DNA of 64,000 nt from Janthinobacterium lividum (GTDB lineage Bacteria > Pseudomonadota > Gammaproteobacteria > Burkholderiales > Burkholderiaceae_D). The position numbers and the translations under genes are program-made. Below, one piece after another: positions 53,945-64,000 of the stretch (position 1 is its first letter; each line of letters opens with the position of its first letter). The DNA lies in assembly GCF_011601275.1 (NCBI RefSeq), contig NZ_JAAOLY010000013.1:62001-126000 (forward strand), given 5' to 3'. Below the pieces are notes generated by a model. That model was not told where the DNA came from and ran no database searches. It saw only the letters and a program-made list of their open reading frames with translations.

Positions 53945-54952
53945 ATGCAACTGCCCGTCTACACCCATCCTACCCTGACCGTATTGATCGACGACAGCGA
54001 TTCCTTCCTGAAAAGCCTGGCGTTCCAGCTCGATCCCGGCCTGGCGCGCAAGACTTTCCACGACACGAGCAGCGCACTGCAGTGGCTGCGCCAGAGCGCG
54101 CAGCCGGGCGAGACGCCGCTGCACGTCAACTTCGACACGCAGAATCTGCCGCCCGACCAGTGCAACGTGGCGCTCGACATCGAACGCATCTGGCGCATCA
54201 GCGGCCAGGCGCAGCGCTTTGCCGTGCCCTCCGTGCTGGTGGTCGATTATTCGATGCCGCAGATGAATGGCCTGGAATTTTGCCAGGCAGTGCGCGACTT
54301 GCCATGCAAGAAGATTTTATTTACGGGCGCGGCCGATGAAAAGGTGGCCGTGACGGCCTTCAACCGGGGCTTGATCGACCGCTACATCAAGAAAAGCGAC
54401 GATGATGCGCTCGACATCCTGGAGCAGGAAATCGTGGCCCTGCAGCGCGAGTTCTTCCTGCAGCAATCGGACACCGTGCGCGACTTGCTGATGCTACACG
54501 ACTACACTTTCCTGCAAGACGAGGCGCTGGCCGCCGTCGTGCACGAGCTGTGCCAGCGCCATGGTTTTGTTGAATACTATATTTTCCCCAATCCCAGCGG
54601 CATCCTGTTCTTCACGCGCGACGGCCACGCCAAGCTGATGATCATCGAGACGGAACGCAGCCTGCACACGCAGTACGAAATGGCTCGCGACAGCGACGCG
54701 CCGGCATCCCTGTTGCTGGCCCTGCTGGAAATGCGCGTGATTCCCTATTTTTCGGACGCCGACAGCGACGGCATGTACGCGGCGCAGATCGGCGAGAACT
54801 GGTTCCGCTACTGCGCCGCGCCCACCATCTGCCTGGGCCGCGTAACGTATTTCTGGGCCCTGTTCGACGTGCCGGCGCACCAGCTGGGGCAACCGGTCAT
54901 GTCCTATGCGCAATTTTTGCGCGCGGGCGCGGGCGACAGCGTGAGTGCTTAG
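53945..54952 (+). CDS. jqsR: LqsR-like response regulator (JqsR type)
   Basis: A 335-residue response regulator. The receiver domain has the acidic pair D16-D17, acceptor D101 in VLVVDYSMPQMNGLEF, Thr127 and Lys149. About 40 extra residues lie between the acidic pair and the acceptor, as in the LqsR family. The C-terminal half (about 165-335) has no DNA-binding motif that I can recognise. GAGGTG precedes the start, coupled to the kinase gene. Its 3' end overlaps the permease gene on the other strand by 4 bases. Confidence 0.9.
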   Translation: MQLPVYTHPTLTVLIDDSDSFLKSLAFQLDPGLARKTFHDTSSALQWLRQSAQPGETPLHVNFDTQNLPPDQCNVALDIERIWRISGQAQRFAVPSVLVVDYSMPQMNGLEFCQAVRDLPCKKILFTGAADEKVAVTAFNRGLIDRYIKKSDDDALDILEQEIVALQREFFLQQSDTVRDLLMLHDYTFLQDEALAAVVHELCQRHGFVEYYIFPNPSGILFFTRDGHAKLMIIETERSLHTQYEMARDSDAPASLLLALLEMRVIPYFSDADSDGMYAAQIGENWFRYCAAPTICLGRVTYFWALFDVPAHQLGQPVMSYAQFLRAGAGDSVSA

Positions 54953-57480
54953 CCTTCGCGCAAAGTTTGCAGCGGCGGATGTTTCAAGACATTGCGCAGC
55001 CCCAGCCAGCCGCCGGCGATCGCGCACAGGGCGCCGGCCAGCAGGCCGAACGCCCACACGCCGGGCGCGAAGCTCCAGGCGAACTTGAACTGGTACGTCG
55101 CCAGGGCCCAGCCCATGGCCGCCGCGCCCGATGCGGCCAGCAAGCCGGCCAGGGCGCCGACTAGCGAGAACTCGATCAGCTGCGCCTGCGCCAGCTGGCG
55201 CCGCGTGGCGCCCAGCGCGCGCAGCAATCCCGCTTCGCGCGTGCGCTCGTCTTGCGAGCCCATCAGGGCCGCATACAGCACCAGCAAGCCCGAGGCCAAA
55301 GTAAACGCGAACAGGAATTCGACGGCCGTTACCACCTGGTCCAGCACGCCCTGGATCTGTTTCAATACGCCGCCCACGTCGACCACCGTCAGGTTCGGGT
55401 AGTCGCGCAGCAGAGCATTCCCCAGGTCCGCCTGCGCGGGTGGCAAGTGAAACGCCGTGATCCACGTCTGCGGCGTGTCCGCCATGGCGGCCGGATTGAT
55501 GATGACAAAGAAATTGACACGCATCGAACCCCACTCCAGCTTGCGCAAACTCGTGATGGCCGCTTCCACGGGCTGGCCGGCGATGTCGAAGCGCAGCTTG
55601 TCGCCCAGTTTCAGCTTCAATGTCTTGGCGATTCCCTCTTCCACCGACGCCTCGGCTGGCGCGCCGGGGGCATTGGCGAACCACTTTCCGGCGACCAGCT
55701 TGTTTTCTTCCTGCATGGTGGCCATCGTCGACAGGTTGAATTCGCGGTCGGCCAGACCCTTGGCGCGGTCGTCCTCGTAGGTGCTTTCCGTGATGGCGTT
55801 GCCGTTCACGGCCACCAGGCGCCCACGTATCATCGGATACAAGGGCGCATTGGCCACGCCCGCCTGGACCAGGCGCGCGGCAATCGGCTCTTTTTGTTCG
55901 GGCAGGATATTGATCATGAAACGGTTCGGCGCATCGGGCGGCGTGGCGTTGCGCCAGGCCACCATCAAGTCGCCGCGCACCACCGTCAGCAGCAGCAAGG
56001 CCATCAGGCCCAGGGCCAGCGACACCACCTGGATGACGGTGGCGCCCGGGCGGCGCTGCAAGGACGTGACGGCAAAGCGCCAGCCCTGGTGATTGAAGGC
56101 GCCGCGCAAGGTTTTCAGCGACTTGATGCCCAGCCAGCCGGCCAGTGCGAACAGTGCGAAGCCGCCGAGGAAGCCGGCCGCCGTCAGCAGCGCCAGTTTC
56201 ACGTCGCCCGCCTGCCACAAGAGCAGCACGACGAAGGCGGCGATACCGAGGCCATACGTGGCCACGGCCAGCGCCTGCGGCGGCTCCTGCTCGCGGCGGA
56301 TCACGCGGTTGTGCGGGACATTGCGCAACTGCAAAATCGGCGGCAGGGCAAAGCCCAGCAAGAGCAGCATGCCGGTGGCCACGCCTTGCAAGGCGGGCAG
56401 CATGGAAACGGGCGGCAAGTCGCTCTGCACCAGCTTGCCCAACAACTCGAGCAGCACCAGGTGGCCGCCGAAACCGACAGCCACGCCGACCACGCTGCCG
56501 GCCAGGCCCACCAGTAAAAACTCGATCACGTACATGGCCGTGACCTGGTTTTGCGTCAAGCCCAGGCAGCGCAGCATGGCGCAGGCGTCCAGGTGGCGCA
56601 GCATGAAGCGGCGCGCGGCCATGGCCACGGCGACGGCCGCCAGCATGGCCGACAGCAAGCCGACGAGCGACAGGAAACGGTCGGCGCGGTCCAGGGTCGA
56701 TTGCATCTGCGGGCTGCCCGATTCCAGCGATTCGATGCGCACACCTTTGATGGCCTGCGTCTTGATCTGGCTCTCCAGCCAGGCTTGATATTGCGCAAGC
56801 TCGGCCGCCTTGGCGGGCGGCGCCGACAGCAGCAGCCGGTACGATACGCGCGAGCCGTTCTGCACCAGCGCCGTGGCGGCCAGGTCTCCCAAGGGCAGCA
56901 TCACGCGCGGGGCGAAGTTCAAAAAGGAGGCGCCGCGGTCCGGTTCACTGGCGATCAGTTGCGTGACGGTAAATGCCTTGTCGCCCAGGGTCAGGGTGTC
57001 GCCCAGCTTCGCGTTCAGGCTGGACAGGATCGCCGCATCGACCCACAGGGTGCCGGGCGCCGGCACCTGGTCGGTTGGCCGTCCCACGGCATCCTGCGCT
57101 TCGCTCAGTGTGGTCGTGATTTTCAGCTTGCCCCGCTGCGGGTAGCCGGGCGAGACGGCCTTGATGGACGCCAGCTGCGACAGCGATTGCTCGCCCTCGC
57201 CCGCCTGCGCCATGCTGGGAAACGTCACCGTGTCGGCCAGGATGAAGCCGCGCTTCTGCGCTTCGGCGCGCCAGACGGCATTGACGGGCTGGTCGGCGCT
57301 GATGACCAGGTCGGCCCCCAGCAGCTGGTGCGCGTCGCGGTTCAGGCCCGCGCGCAGGCGATCGACGAAGAAACCGACGGCCGACAGGGCCGCCACGGCG
57401 ACGATCAGCGCGACAAGCAGGAAACGCAGTTGCCCGGCGCGCCAGTCGCGGCCGGTCATTTTCAGGGAGAGGCGGAGCAT
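54949..57480 (-). CDS. FtsX-type ABC transporter permease (YbbP-like)
   Basis: An 843-residue permease with two FtsX/MacB-type membrane domains and large periplasmic parts, like YbbP. The start LKMTGRDWRAGQLRFLLVALIVAVAALSAVGFFVDRLR is typical; FtsX-like blocks lie at about 260-400 and 710-840 (GSQDERTREAGLLRALGATRRQLAQAQLIEF). Relatives export lipids or lipoproteins together with an ATPase and often the TesA esterase. Neither partner is adjacent here. It follows the deaminase gene by 32 bases on the same strand. Confidence 0.9.
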   Translation of the reverse strand: MLRLSLKMTGRDWRAGQLRFLLVALIVAVAALSAVGFFVDRLRAGLNRDAHQLLGADLVISADQPVNAVWRAEAQKRGFILADTVTFPSMAQAGEGEQSLSQLASIKAVSPGYPQRGKLKITTTLSEAQDAVGRPTDQVPAPGTLWVDAAILSSLNAKLGDTLTLGDKAFTVTQLIASEPDRGASFLNFAPRVMLPLGDLAATALVQNGSRVSYRLLLSAPPAKAAELAQYQAWLESQIKTQAIKGVRIESLESGSPQMQSTLDRADRFLSLVGLLSAMLAAVAVAMAARRFMLRHLDACAMLRCLGLTQNQVTAMYVIEFLLVGLAGSVVGVAVGFGGHLVLLELLGKLVQSDLPPVSMLPALQGVATGMLLLLGFALPPILQLRNVPHNRVIRREQEPPQALAVATYGLGIAAFVVLLLWQAGDVKLALLTAAGFLGGFALFALAGWLGIKSLKTLRGAFNHQGWRFAVTSLQRRPGATVIQVVSLALGLMALLLLTVVRGDLMVAWRNATPPDAPNRFMINILPEQKEPIAARLVQAGVANAPLYPMIRGRLVAVNGNAITESTYEDDRAKGLADREFNLSTMATMQEENKLVAGKWFANAPGAPAEASVEEGIAKTLKLKLGDKLRFDIAGQPVEAAITSLRKLEWGSMRVNFFVIINPAAMADTPQTWITAFHLPPAQADLGNALLRDYPNLTVVDVGGVLKQIQGVLDQVVTAVEFLFAFTLASGLLVLYAALMGSQDERTREAGLLRALGATRRQLAQAQLIEFSLVGALAGLLAASGAAAMGWALATYQFKFAWSFAPGVWAFGLLAGALCAIAGGWLGLRNVLKHPPLQTLREG

Positions 57481-57512
57481 GGGCGGCGGGTCTTTATGCG
57501 AGTTGTGATGCG

Positions 57513-59122
<1,610 letters not shown>

Positions 59123-61045
59123 ATGACCATTTTTGATAACTATGCAGCACGCTACGAGCGCACCCGCGAAGAGGAAATGTCGCTCACCGAATACTTGGCC
59201 CTGTGCAAGAAGGACAAGCTGACGTACGCCAGCGCGCCCGAACGCATGCTGGCCGCCATCGGTGAGCCGCAGCTGGTCGACACGCGCAACGACACGCGCC
59301 TGTCGCGCATCTTCGCCAACAAGGTGATCAAGATCTACCCCGCCTTCCGCGAGTTCTACGGCACCGAGGAAGTGATCGAGCAAGTCGTCTCGTATTTCCG
59401 CCACGCGGCGCAGGGCCTGGAAGAACGCAAGCAGATCCTGTACTTGCTGGGGCCTGTCGGCGGCGGCAAATCGTCCATCGCGGAAAAACTCAAGTCGCTG
59501 ATGGAACACGTGCCCTTCTATTGCCTGAAAGGCTCGCCCGTCAACGAATCGCCACTGGGCCTGTTCAACGAGGAAGAGGACGGCACCATCCTGGAAGAGG
59601 ATTACGGCATCCCGCGCCGCTACCTGCGCAACATCCCCAGCCCGTGGGCCGTGAAACGCCTGCATGAATACAATGGCGATATCAACCAGTTCCGCGTCGT
59701 CAAGCGCTATCCATCCGTGCTGAAACAGATCGCCATCTCGAAAACGGAGCCGGGCGACGAAAACAACCAGGATATTTCGTCCTTGGTGGGCAAGGTCGAC
59801 ATCCGCAAGCTGGAAGACTATGCGCAGGACGATCCGGACGCCTACAGCTATTCGGGCGGCCTGTGCCTGGCCAACCAGGGCTTGATGGAATTCGTGGAAA
59901 TGTTCAAGGCGCCCATCAAGGTCTTGCACCCGCTGCTGACGGCAACGCAGGAAGGCAACTACAAGGGCACGGAAGGCTTTGGCGCCATTCCATTCGACGG
60001 CATCATCCTGGCCCACTCGAACGAGTCGGAATGGAAGACATTTAAAAACAACCGCAACAACGAGGCGTTCCTTGACCGTATCTATATAGTCAAAGTGCCG
60101 TACTGCCTGCGCGTGTCCGATGAAATCAAGATCTACGACAAGCTGGTGGCCAATTCCTCGCTCGTCAAGGCTCCATGTGCGCCCGGCACCCTGCGCATGA
60201 TGGCGCAGTTCGCCATCCTGTCGCGCCTGAAAGACCCGGAAAACTCGAGCATCTTTTCGAAGATGCTCGTCTACGATGGCGAAAACCTCAAGGATACGGA
60301 CCCGAAAGCCAAGTCCATGCACGAATACGTGGATTACGCGGGCGTGGACGAGGGCATGAACGGCCTGTCGACGCGCTTTGCCTTCAAGATCCTGTCGAAA
60401 GTGTTCAACTTTGACAATTCCGAAGTGGCCGCCAATCCCGTGCATCTATTATATGTACTGGAGCAGCAGGTCGAGCGCGAGCAGTTCGCGCCGGAACTCG
60501 AGCAGCGCTACTTCTCGTATATTAAGGAGCATCTGGCGCAGCGCTATGTGGAATTCATCGGCAAGGAGATCCAGACGGCGTACCTGGAAAGCTACTCGGA
60601 ATACGGGCAGAATATCTTCGACCGCTACGTGACGTTCGCCGATTTCTGGATACAGGACCAGGAATACCGCGATCCGGACACGGGCGAAAGTTTTGACCGC
60701 GAATCGCTGAACAATGAACTGGAAAAGATCGAGAAACCGGCGGGCATTTCCAATCCGAAGGATTTCCGCAACGAAATCGTCAACTTCGGCTTGCGGGCGC
60801 GGGCTTCGAACGGGGGCAAGAATCCCGCCTGGACCAGTTATGAAAAGTTCCGCACGGTGATCGAGAAGAAAATGTTCTCGAATACGGAGGAATTGCTGCC
60901 CGTGATTTCCTTTAATGCCAAGGCCAGCGCCGACGATGCCAACAAGCACGCCGACTTCGTGGCCCGCATGGTGGAAAAAGGCTATACGGCCAAGCAGGTA
61001 CGCCTGTTATGCGAATGGTACTTGCGCGTACGCAAGTCGTCATAG
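59123..61045 (+). CDS. prkA: PrkA-family serine protein kinase / AAA protein
   Basis: A 640-residue PrkA (YeaG). The AAA-type N-terminal domain has P-loop LLGPVGGGKSSIAEKL (about 111-126) and the C-terminal third (about 415-640) is the kinase-like PrkA domain. YeaG phosphorylates proteins under nitrogen starvation and stationary phase in enterobacteria. An AAAGGA site lies 7 bases before the ATG. It is the first gene of the prkA-yeaH-spoVR unit. Confidence 0.97.
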   Translation: MTIFDNYAARYERTREEEMSLTEYLALCKKDKLTYASAPERMLAAIGEPQLVDTRNDTRLSRIFANKVIKIYPAFREFYGTEEVIEQVVSYFRHAAQGLEERKQILYLLGPVGGGKSSIAEKLKSLMEHVPFYCLKGSPVNESPLGLFNEEEDGTILEEDYGIPRRYLRNIPSPWAVKRLHEYNGDINQFRVVKRYPSVLKQIAISKTEPGDENNQDISSLVGKVDIRKLEDYAQDDPDAYSYSGGLCLANQGLMEFVEMFKAPIKVLHPLLTATQEGNYKGTEGFGAIPFDGIILAHSNESEWKTFKNNRNNEAFLDRIYIVKVPYCLRVSDEIKIYDKLVANSSLVKAPCAPGTLRMMAQFAILSRLKDPENSSIFSKMLVYDGENLKDTDPKAKSMHEYVDYAGVDEGMNGLSTRFAFKILSKVFNFDNSEVAANPVHLLYVLEQQVEREQFAPELEQRYFSYIKEHLAQRYVEFIGKEIQTAYLESYSEYGQNIFDRYVTFADFWIQDQEYRDPDTGESFDRESLNNELEKIEKPAGISNPKDFRNEIVNFGLRARASNGGKNPAWTSYEKFRTVIEKKMFSNTEELLPVISFNAKASADDANKHADFVARMVEKGYTAKQVRLLCEWYLRVRKSS

Positions 61046-61117
61046 CGCGGACAGCGGAGGCGCGCTCCCGCCTGACGACCGGCGGGGCGCGCAAGACGAG
61101 AGGCAAGGAGGCACCCT

Positions 61118-62386
61118 TTGACATACCTTATCGACAGGCGCTTGCAAAGCAAGAATAAATCCGCCGTCAACCGCGAGCGTTTCCTGCGGCGTTACAAGGG
61201 CCAGATCAAGGATGCCGTGGGGCGCGCCATCAAGGGGCGCTCGATCACGGACGTCGAGAATGGCGAGAAGGTCAGCATCCCCGTCAAGGACGTGGGCGAA
61301 CCGTCGTTTGGCCACGCGCATGGCGGCGTGTGGGAAGTGGTCAATCCCGGCAACAAGGAATACCTGAAAGGCGACCAGATCGCCCGGCCGAAAGGCGGCG
61401 CCGGCGCCGGGCGGGGCAAGGCGGGCAATAGCGACGAGACGACGGAAGACGATTTCATCTTCGAATTGTCGCGCGAAGAATTCATGAATTATTTCTTCGA
61501 GGACCTGGAATTGCCGCACATGGTGAAGACCCAGCTGACGGCCACGACGGAATTCAAGAACCAGCGCGCCGGCTACAATATGTCGGGCACGCCATCGAAT
61601 ATCCACGTGCTGCGCTCCCTGCGCGGCGCGCTGGGCCGGCGCATCGCCGTCGGCGGCGGCGCCCGCAAGCAGCTGGCGCAGGCCGAGGAAGACCTGGCGA
61701 CCCTGCTGCACGAAGGCGCGCCCGACAGCGACCCGCTCGTCACGGAACTGCGCCGCCTGATCCACCACTTGCACACGCGCTTGCTGGCGATTCCCTTCAT
61801 CGACCCGTTCGACTTACGCTACAGCAACCGCATCAAGGTGCCCAAACCCATGACGCAAGCCGTGATGTTCTGCATCATGGACGTGTCCGGCTCCATGGAC
61901 GAATCGCGCAAGGACACGGCCAAGCGCTTCTTCATCCTCCTGTATCTGTTCCTCAAGCGCGTCTACGACAAGATCGAGGTGGTCTTCATCCGCCACCATA
62001 CGGCGGCGGCCGAGGTGGACGAGCATGAATTCTTCAATTCGCGCGAGTCGGGCGGCACCGTCGTGTCGTCCGCGCTGCACTTGCTCAACACCATCATCGA
62101 CGAACGCTATGGCGCCGGACAATGGAACAGCTACGTGGCGCAGGCGTCCGACGGCGACAACTGGGACAACGATTCCATGCTGTGCCGGCAACTGCTGATC
62201 AATACCATCATGCCCAAGGTGCAGTACTACACCTATGTCGAGATCACGGACGGCCCGCAGCAAAACCTGTGGGAGCAATATGCGGGCGTGCTCGACCATC
62301 ACGCCCATTTCGCCATGCAAAAGATCGTCACGCCGGCCGATATCTACCCGGTCTTCCGCGAACTGTTCAAGAAACAGGTGAAATGA
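61118..62386 (+). CDS. yeaH: YeaH-family protein (DUF444, VWA-like)
   Basis: A 422-residue DUF444 protein. The C-terminal part holds a von Willebrand A-like metal site, MDVSGSMDESRKDTAKRFFILLYLFLKR (DxSxS at about 254-258), and the N terminus (LIDRRLQSKNKSAVNRERFLRRYKGQIKDAV) is the family signature. It works with PrkA in an unclear way. The start is TTG at 61118 with a perfect AAGGAGG 6 bases upstream. The end overlaps spoVR (ATGA). Confidence 0.96.
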   Translation: MTYLIDRRLQSKNKSAVNRERFLRRYKGQIKDAVGRAIKGRSITDVENGEKVSIPVKDVGEPSFGHAHGGVWEVVNPGNKEYLKGDQIARPKGGAGAGRGKAGNSDETTEDDFIFELSREEFMNYFFEDLELPHMVKTQLTATTEFKNQRAGYNMSGTPSNIHVLRSLRGALGRRIAVGGGARKQLAQAEEDLATLLHEGAPDSDPLVTELRRLIHHLHTRLLAIPFIDPFDLRYSNRIKVPKPMTQAVMFCIMDVSGSMDESRKDTAKRFFILLYLFLKRVYDKIEVVFIRHHTAAAEVDEHEFFNSRESGGTVVSSALHLLNTIIDERYGAGQWNSYVAQASDGDNWDNDSMLCRQLLINTIMPKVQYYTYVEITDGPQQNLWEQYAGVLDHHAHFAMQKIVTPADIYPVFRELFKKQVK

Positions 62387-63987
62387 TGAGTGCAGCCTTT
62401 GACCGCGCCAGCAATACTCCGGGCGAACCGTTCGTGCGCCTGCGCCACCCGAACGCCCTGCCCGAGCAGTCGGAATGGACATTCGAGCTGATCGAGCAAA
62501 TCCACGAGGAAATCCGCCGCGTGGCGAAACAGTTTGGCCTCGACACCTATCCGAACCAGCTGGAAATCATCACGGCCGAGCAGATGATGGATGCCTACAC
62601 GTCGGTAGGCATGCCCGTCTCGTACAACCATTGGTCGTTCGGCAAGCACTTTCTGTCTACCGAGAAAAGCTACAAGCGGGGCCAGATGGGCCTGGCCTAC
62701 GAGATCGTCATCAACTCGAACCCGTGCATCGCCTATCTAATGGAGGAAAACAGCCTGACCATGCAGTCGCTGGTGATCGCGCATGCGGCCTATGGCCACA
62801 ATTCCTTCTTCAAGGGCAATTACCTGTTCCGCGCCTGGACGGATGCGGACGCCATCATCGACTATATGGTGTTTGCCAAGAATTACATCGCCGAATGCGA
62901 GCAGCGCCATGGCGTCGACGCTGTGGAATTGCTGCTCGACTCGTGCCACGCCATCCAGAACTATGGCGTGGACCGCTACAAGCGCCCGGCGAAACTGTCG
63001 ATGGCGAAGGAATATGCGCGCCAGAAAGAGCGCGAAGCCTATGTGCAGTCGCAGATCAACCAGCTGTGGCGCACCCTGCCCCGGCGCGATGAAGACGAGG
63101 ACGAAGACGACCAGCGCAAGGCCGCCCCCCGCTTTCCGCCCGAACCCGAGGAAAACCTGCTGTACTTTATAGAGAAGTACGCGCCGCTGCTGGAACCGTG
63201 GCAGCGCGAGATGGTGCGCATCGTGCGCAAGATTTCCCAGTATTTCTATCCGCAGCGCCAAACCCAGGTCATGAACGAAGGCTGGGCCACCTTCTGGCAC
63301 TACACGATATTGAACCAGCTGTACGACGAAGGCGTGGTGGGCGACGGCTTCATGATGGAATTCCTCAAAAGCCATACCAACGTCGTCTACCAGCCGCCCA
63401 TCGACAGCCCGTACTACAGCGGCATCAATCCGTATGCGCTGGGTTTTGCCATGATGAGCGACATCCGCCGCATCTGCGAGCACCCGACGGACGAAGACCG
63501 CGCCTGGTTCCCCGACATGGCCGGCAGCGACTGGCGCAAGAGCCTGGACTTTGCCATGCGCAATTTCAAGGATGAAAGCTTTATCGCCCAGTACCTGTCG
63601 CCGCGGCTGATCCGCGAATTCCATTTCTTTGCTGTGCTTGACGACGACAAGAATGAAAAGCTGGCCATTTCCGCCATCCACGACGACGCCGGCTACCGCT
63701 ACGTGCGCCAGCAGCTGGCCGAGCAGTACAACCTGGGCAACCGCGAGCCGAATATCCAGGTCTGGTCCGTCAATACGCGCGACGACCGGGCATTGACACT
63801 GCGCCACACGCAATTCCAGCGCCGCCCCCTGAACCAGCAGGCGGCCGAGGTGCTCAAGCACGTGGCGCGGCTGTGGGGCTTCGATGTGCACCTCGATACG
63901 GTCGACCCGCAGGGCGTCGTCCTCGGCACCTTGAATTGCCGGCGGGAAAAACGCAACCGGCGCGATGACCCGATTGTCCGGCCATGA
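62383..63987 (+). CDS. spoVR: SpoVR-family protein
   Basis: A 534-residue SpoVR (YcgB) protein. It contains HWSFGKHFLSTEKSYKRGQMGLAYEIVINSNPC, AHAAYGHNSFFKGNYLFRAW and MNEGWATFWHYTILNQLYDEG, with His, Glu and Asn residues conserved across the family. In Bacillus it affects the spore cortex; in Gram-negative species its job is unknown. The start ATG at 62383 overlaps the yeaH stop. It ends 13 bases before the window end. Confidence 0.97.
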   Translation: MMSAAFDRASNTPGEPFVRLRHPNALPEQSEWTFELIEQIHEEIRRVAKQFGLDTYPNQLEIITAEQMMDAYTSVGMPVSYNHWSFGKHFLSTEKSYKRGQMGLAYEIVINSNPCIAYLMEENSLTMQSLVIAHAAYGHNSFFKGNYLFRAWTDADAIIDYMVFAKNYIAECEQRHGVDAVELLLDSCHAIQNYGVDRYKRPAKLSMAKEYARQKEREAYVQSQINQLWRTLPRRDEDEDEDDQRKAAPRFPPEPEENLLYFIEKYAPLLEPWQREMVRIVRKISQYFYPQRQTQVMNEGWATFWHYTILNQLYDEGVVGDGFMMEFLKSHTNVVYQPPIDSPYYSGINPYALGFAMMSDIRRICEHPTDEDRAWFPDMAGSDWRKSLDFAMRNFKDESFIAQYLSPRLIREFHFFAVLDDDKNEKLAISAIHDDAGYRYVRQQLAEQYNLGNREPNIQVWSVNTRDDRALTLRHTQFQRRPLNQQAAEVLKHVARLWGFDVHLDTVDPQGVVLGTLNCRREKRNRRDDPIVRP

Positions 63988-64000
63988 AATGATTTGTTGA

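Overview
The window is GC-rich DNA from a betaproteobacterium of the family Oxalobacteraceae, most likely Janthinobacterium or a close relative such as Duganella or Massilia. The family call rests on three things: the gene order of the flagellar blocks (fliMNOPQR, flgBCDEFGHIJKL, flhBAFG-fliA-motCD), two PEP-CTERM sorted proteins, and a CqsA/LqsS/LqsR-type quorum-sensing locus of the kind named jqs in Janthinobacterium. No tRNA, rRNA, CRISPR array, insertion sequence or prophage was seen.

Region 1 (1-30.8 kb) is mainly flagellar. It holds the end of fliM and then fliNOPQR (switch and export gate). An unrelated insert of about 3.4 kb follows: a LysE/ArgO exporter divergent from an ArgP-like regulator, then an MFS exporter with a MarR regulator. 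After that come flgL to flgB on the minus strand (junction proteins, rings, rod, hook) and flgA, flgM and flgN on the plus strand. A CPBP-like membrane protein, a PEP-CTERM protein, an unknown membrane-anchored protein and a SUI1 protein separate these from motD, motC, fliA, flhG, flhF, flhA and flhB. Two near-consensus sigma-28 promoters, before flgKL and flgM, show the late-gene control directly.

Region 2 (30.9-48.9 kb) is housekeeping: an FAH-family hydrolase, an RsuA/RluE-type pseudouridine synthase, a small Cys/His-rich unknown, an S49 peptidase/Rieske/HAD/RluC-type cluster, rne (RNase E) with a long leader and strong terminator, chrA, moaA, an unusual MobA-MoeA fusion, an MHFG-type PEP-CTERM protein, an unknown, rmuC and a truncated hemoglobin.

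Region 3 (49-58.5 kb) holds an MFS/MarR pair with a visible promoter-operator, a degenerate GIY-YIG-like protein, and the quorum-sensing locus: an autoinducer synthase (minus strand) divergent from a membrane histidine kinase and an LqsR-like response regulator. A large FtsX-type permease without an adjacent ATPase and an adenine/adenosine deaminase follow.

Region 4 (58.5-64 kb) is a long AT-rich leader followed by the PrkA kinase / YeaH (DUF444) / SpoVR operon, a conserved stress- and stationary-phase-linked trio whose molecular job in Gram-negative bacteria is still poorly known.

The quorum-sensing locus, the MobA-MoeA fusion, the FlhG with a degenerate P-loop, the FlgE insertion and the PrkA trio are the parts most worth following up. 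Start sites were chosen from ribosome-binding sites and family N termini, and several differ from the longest possible reading frame.
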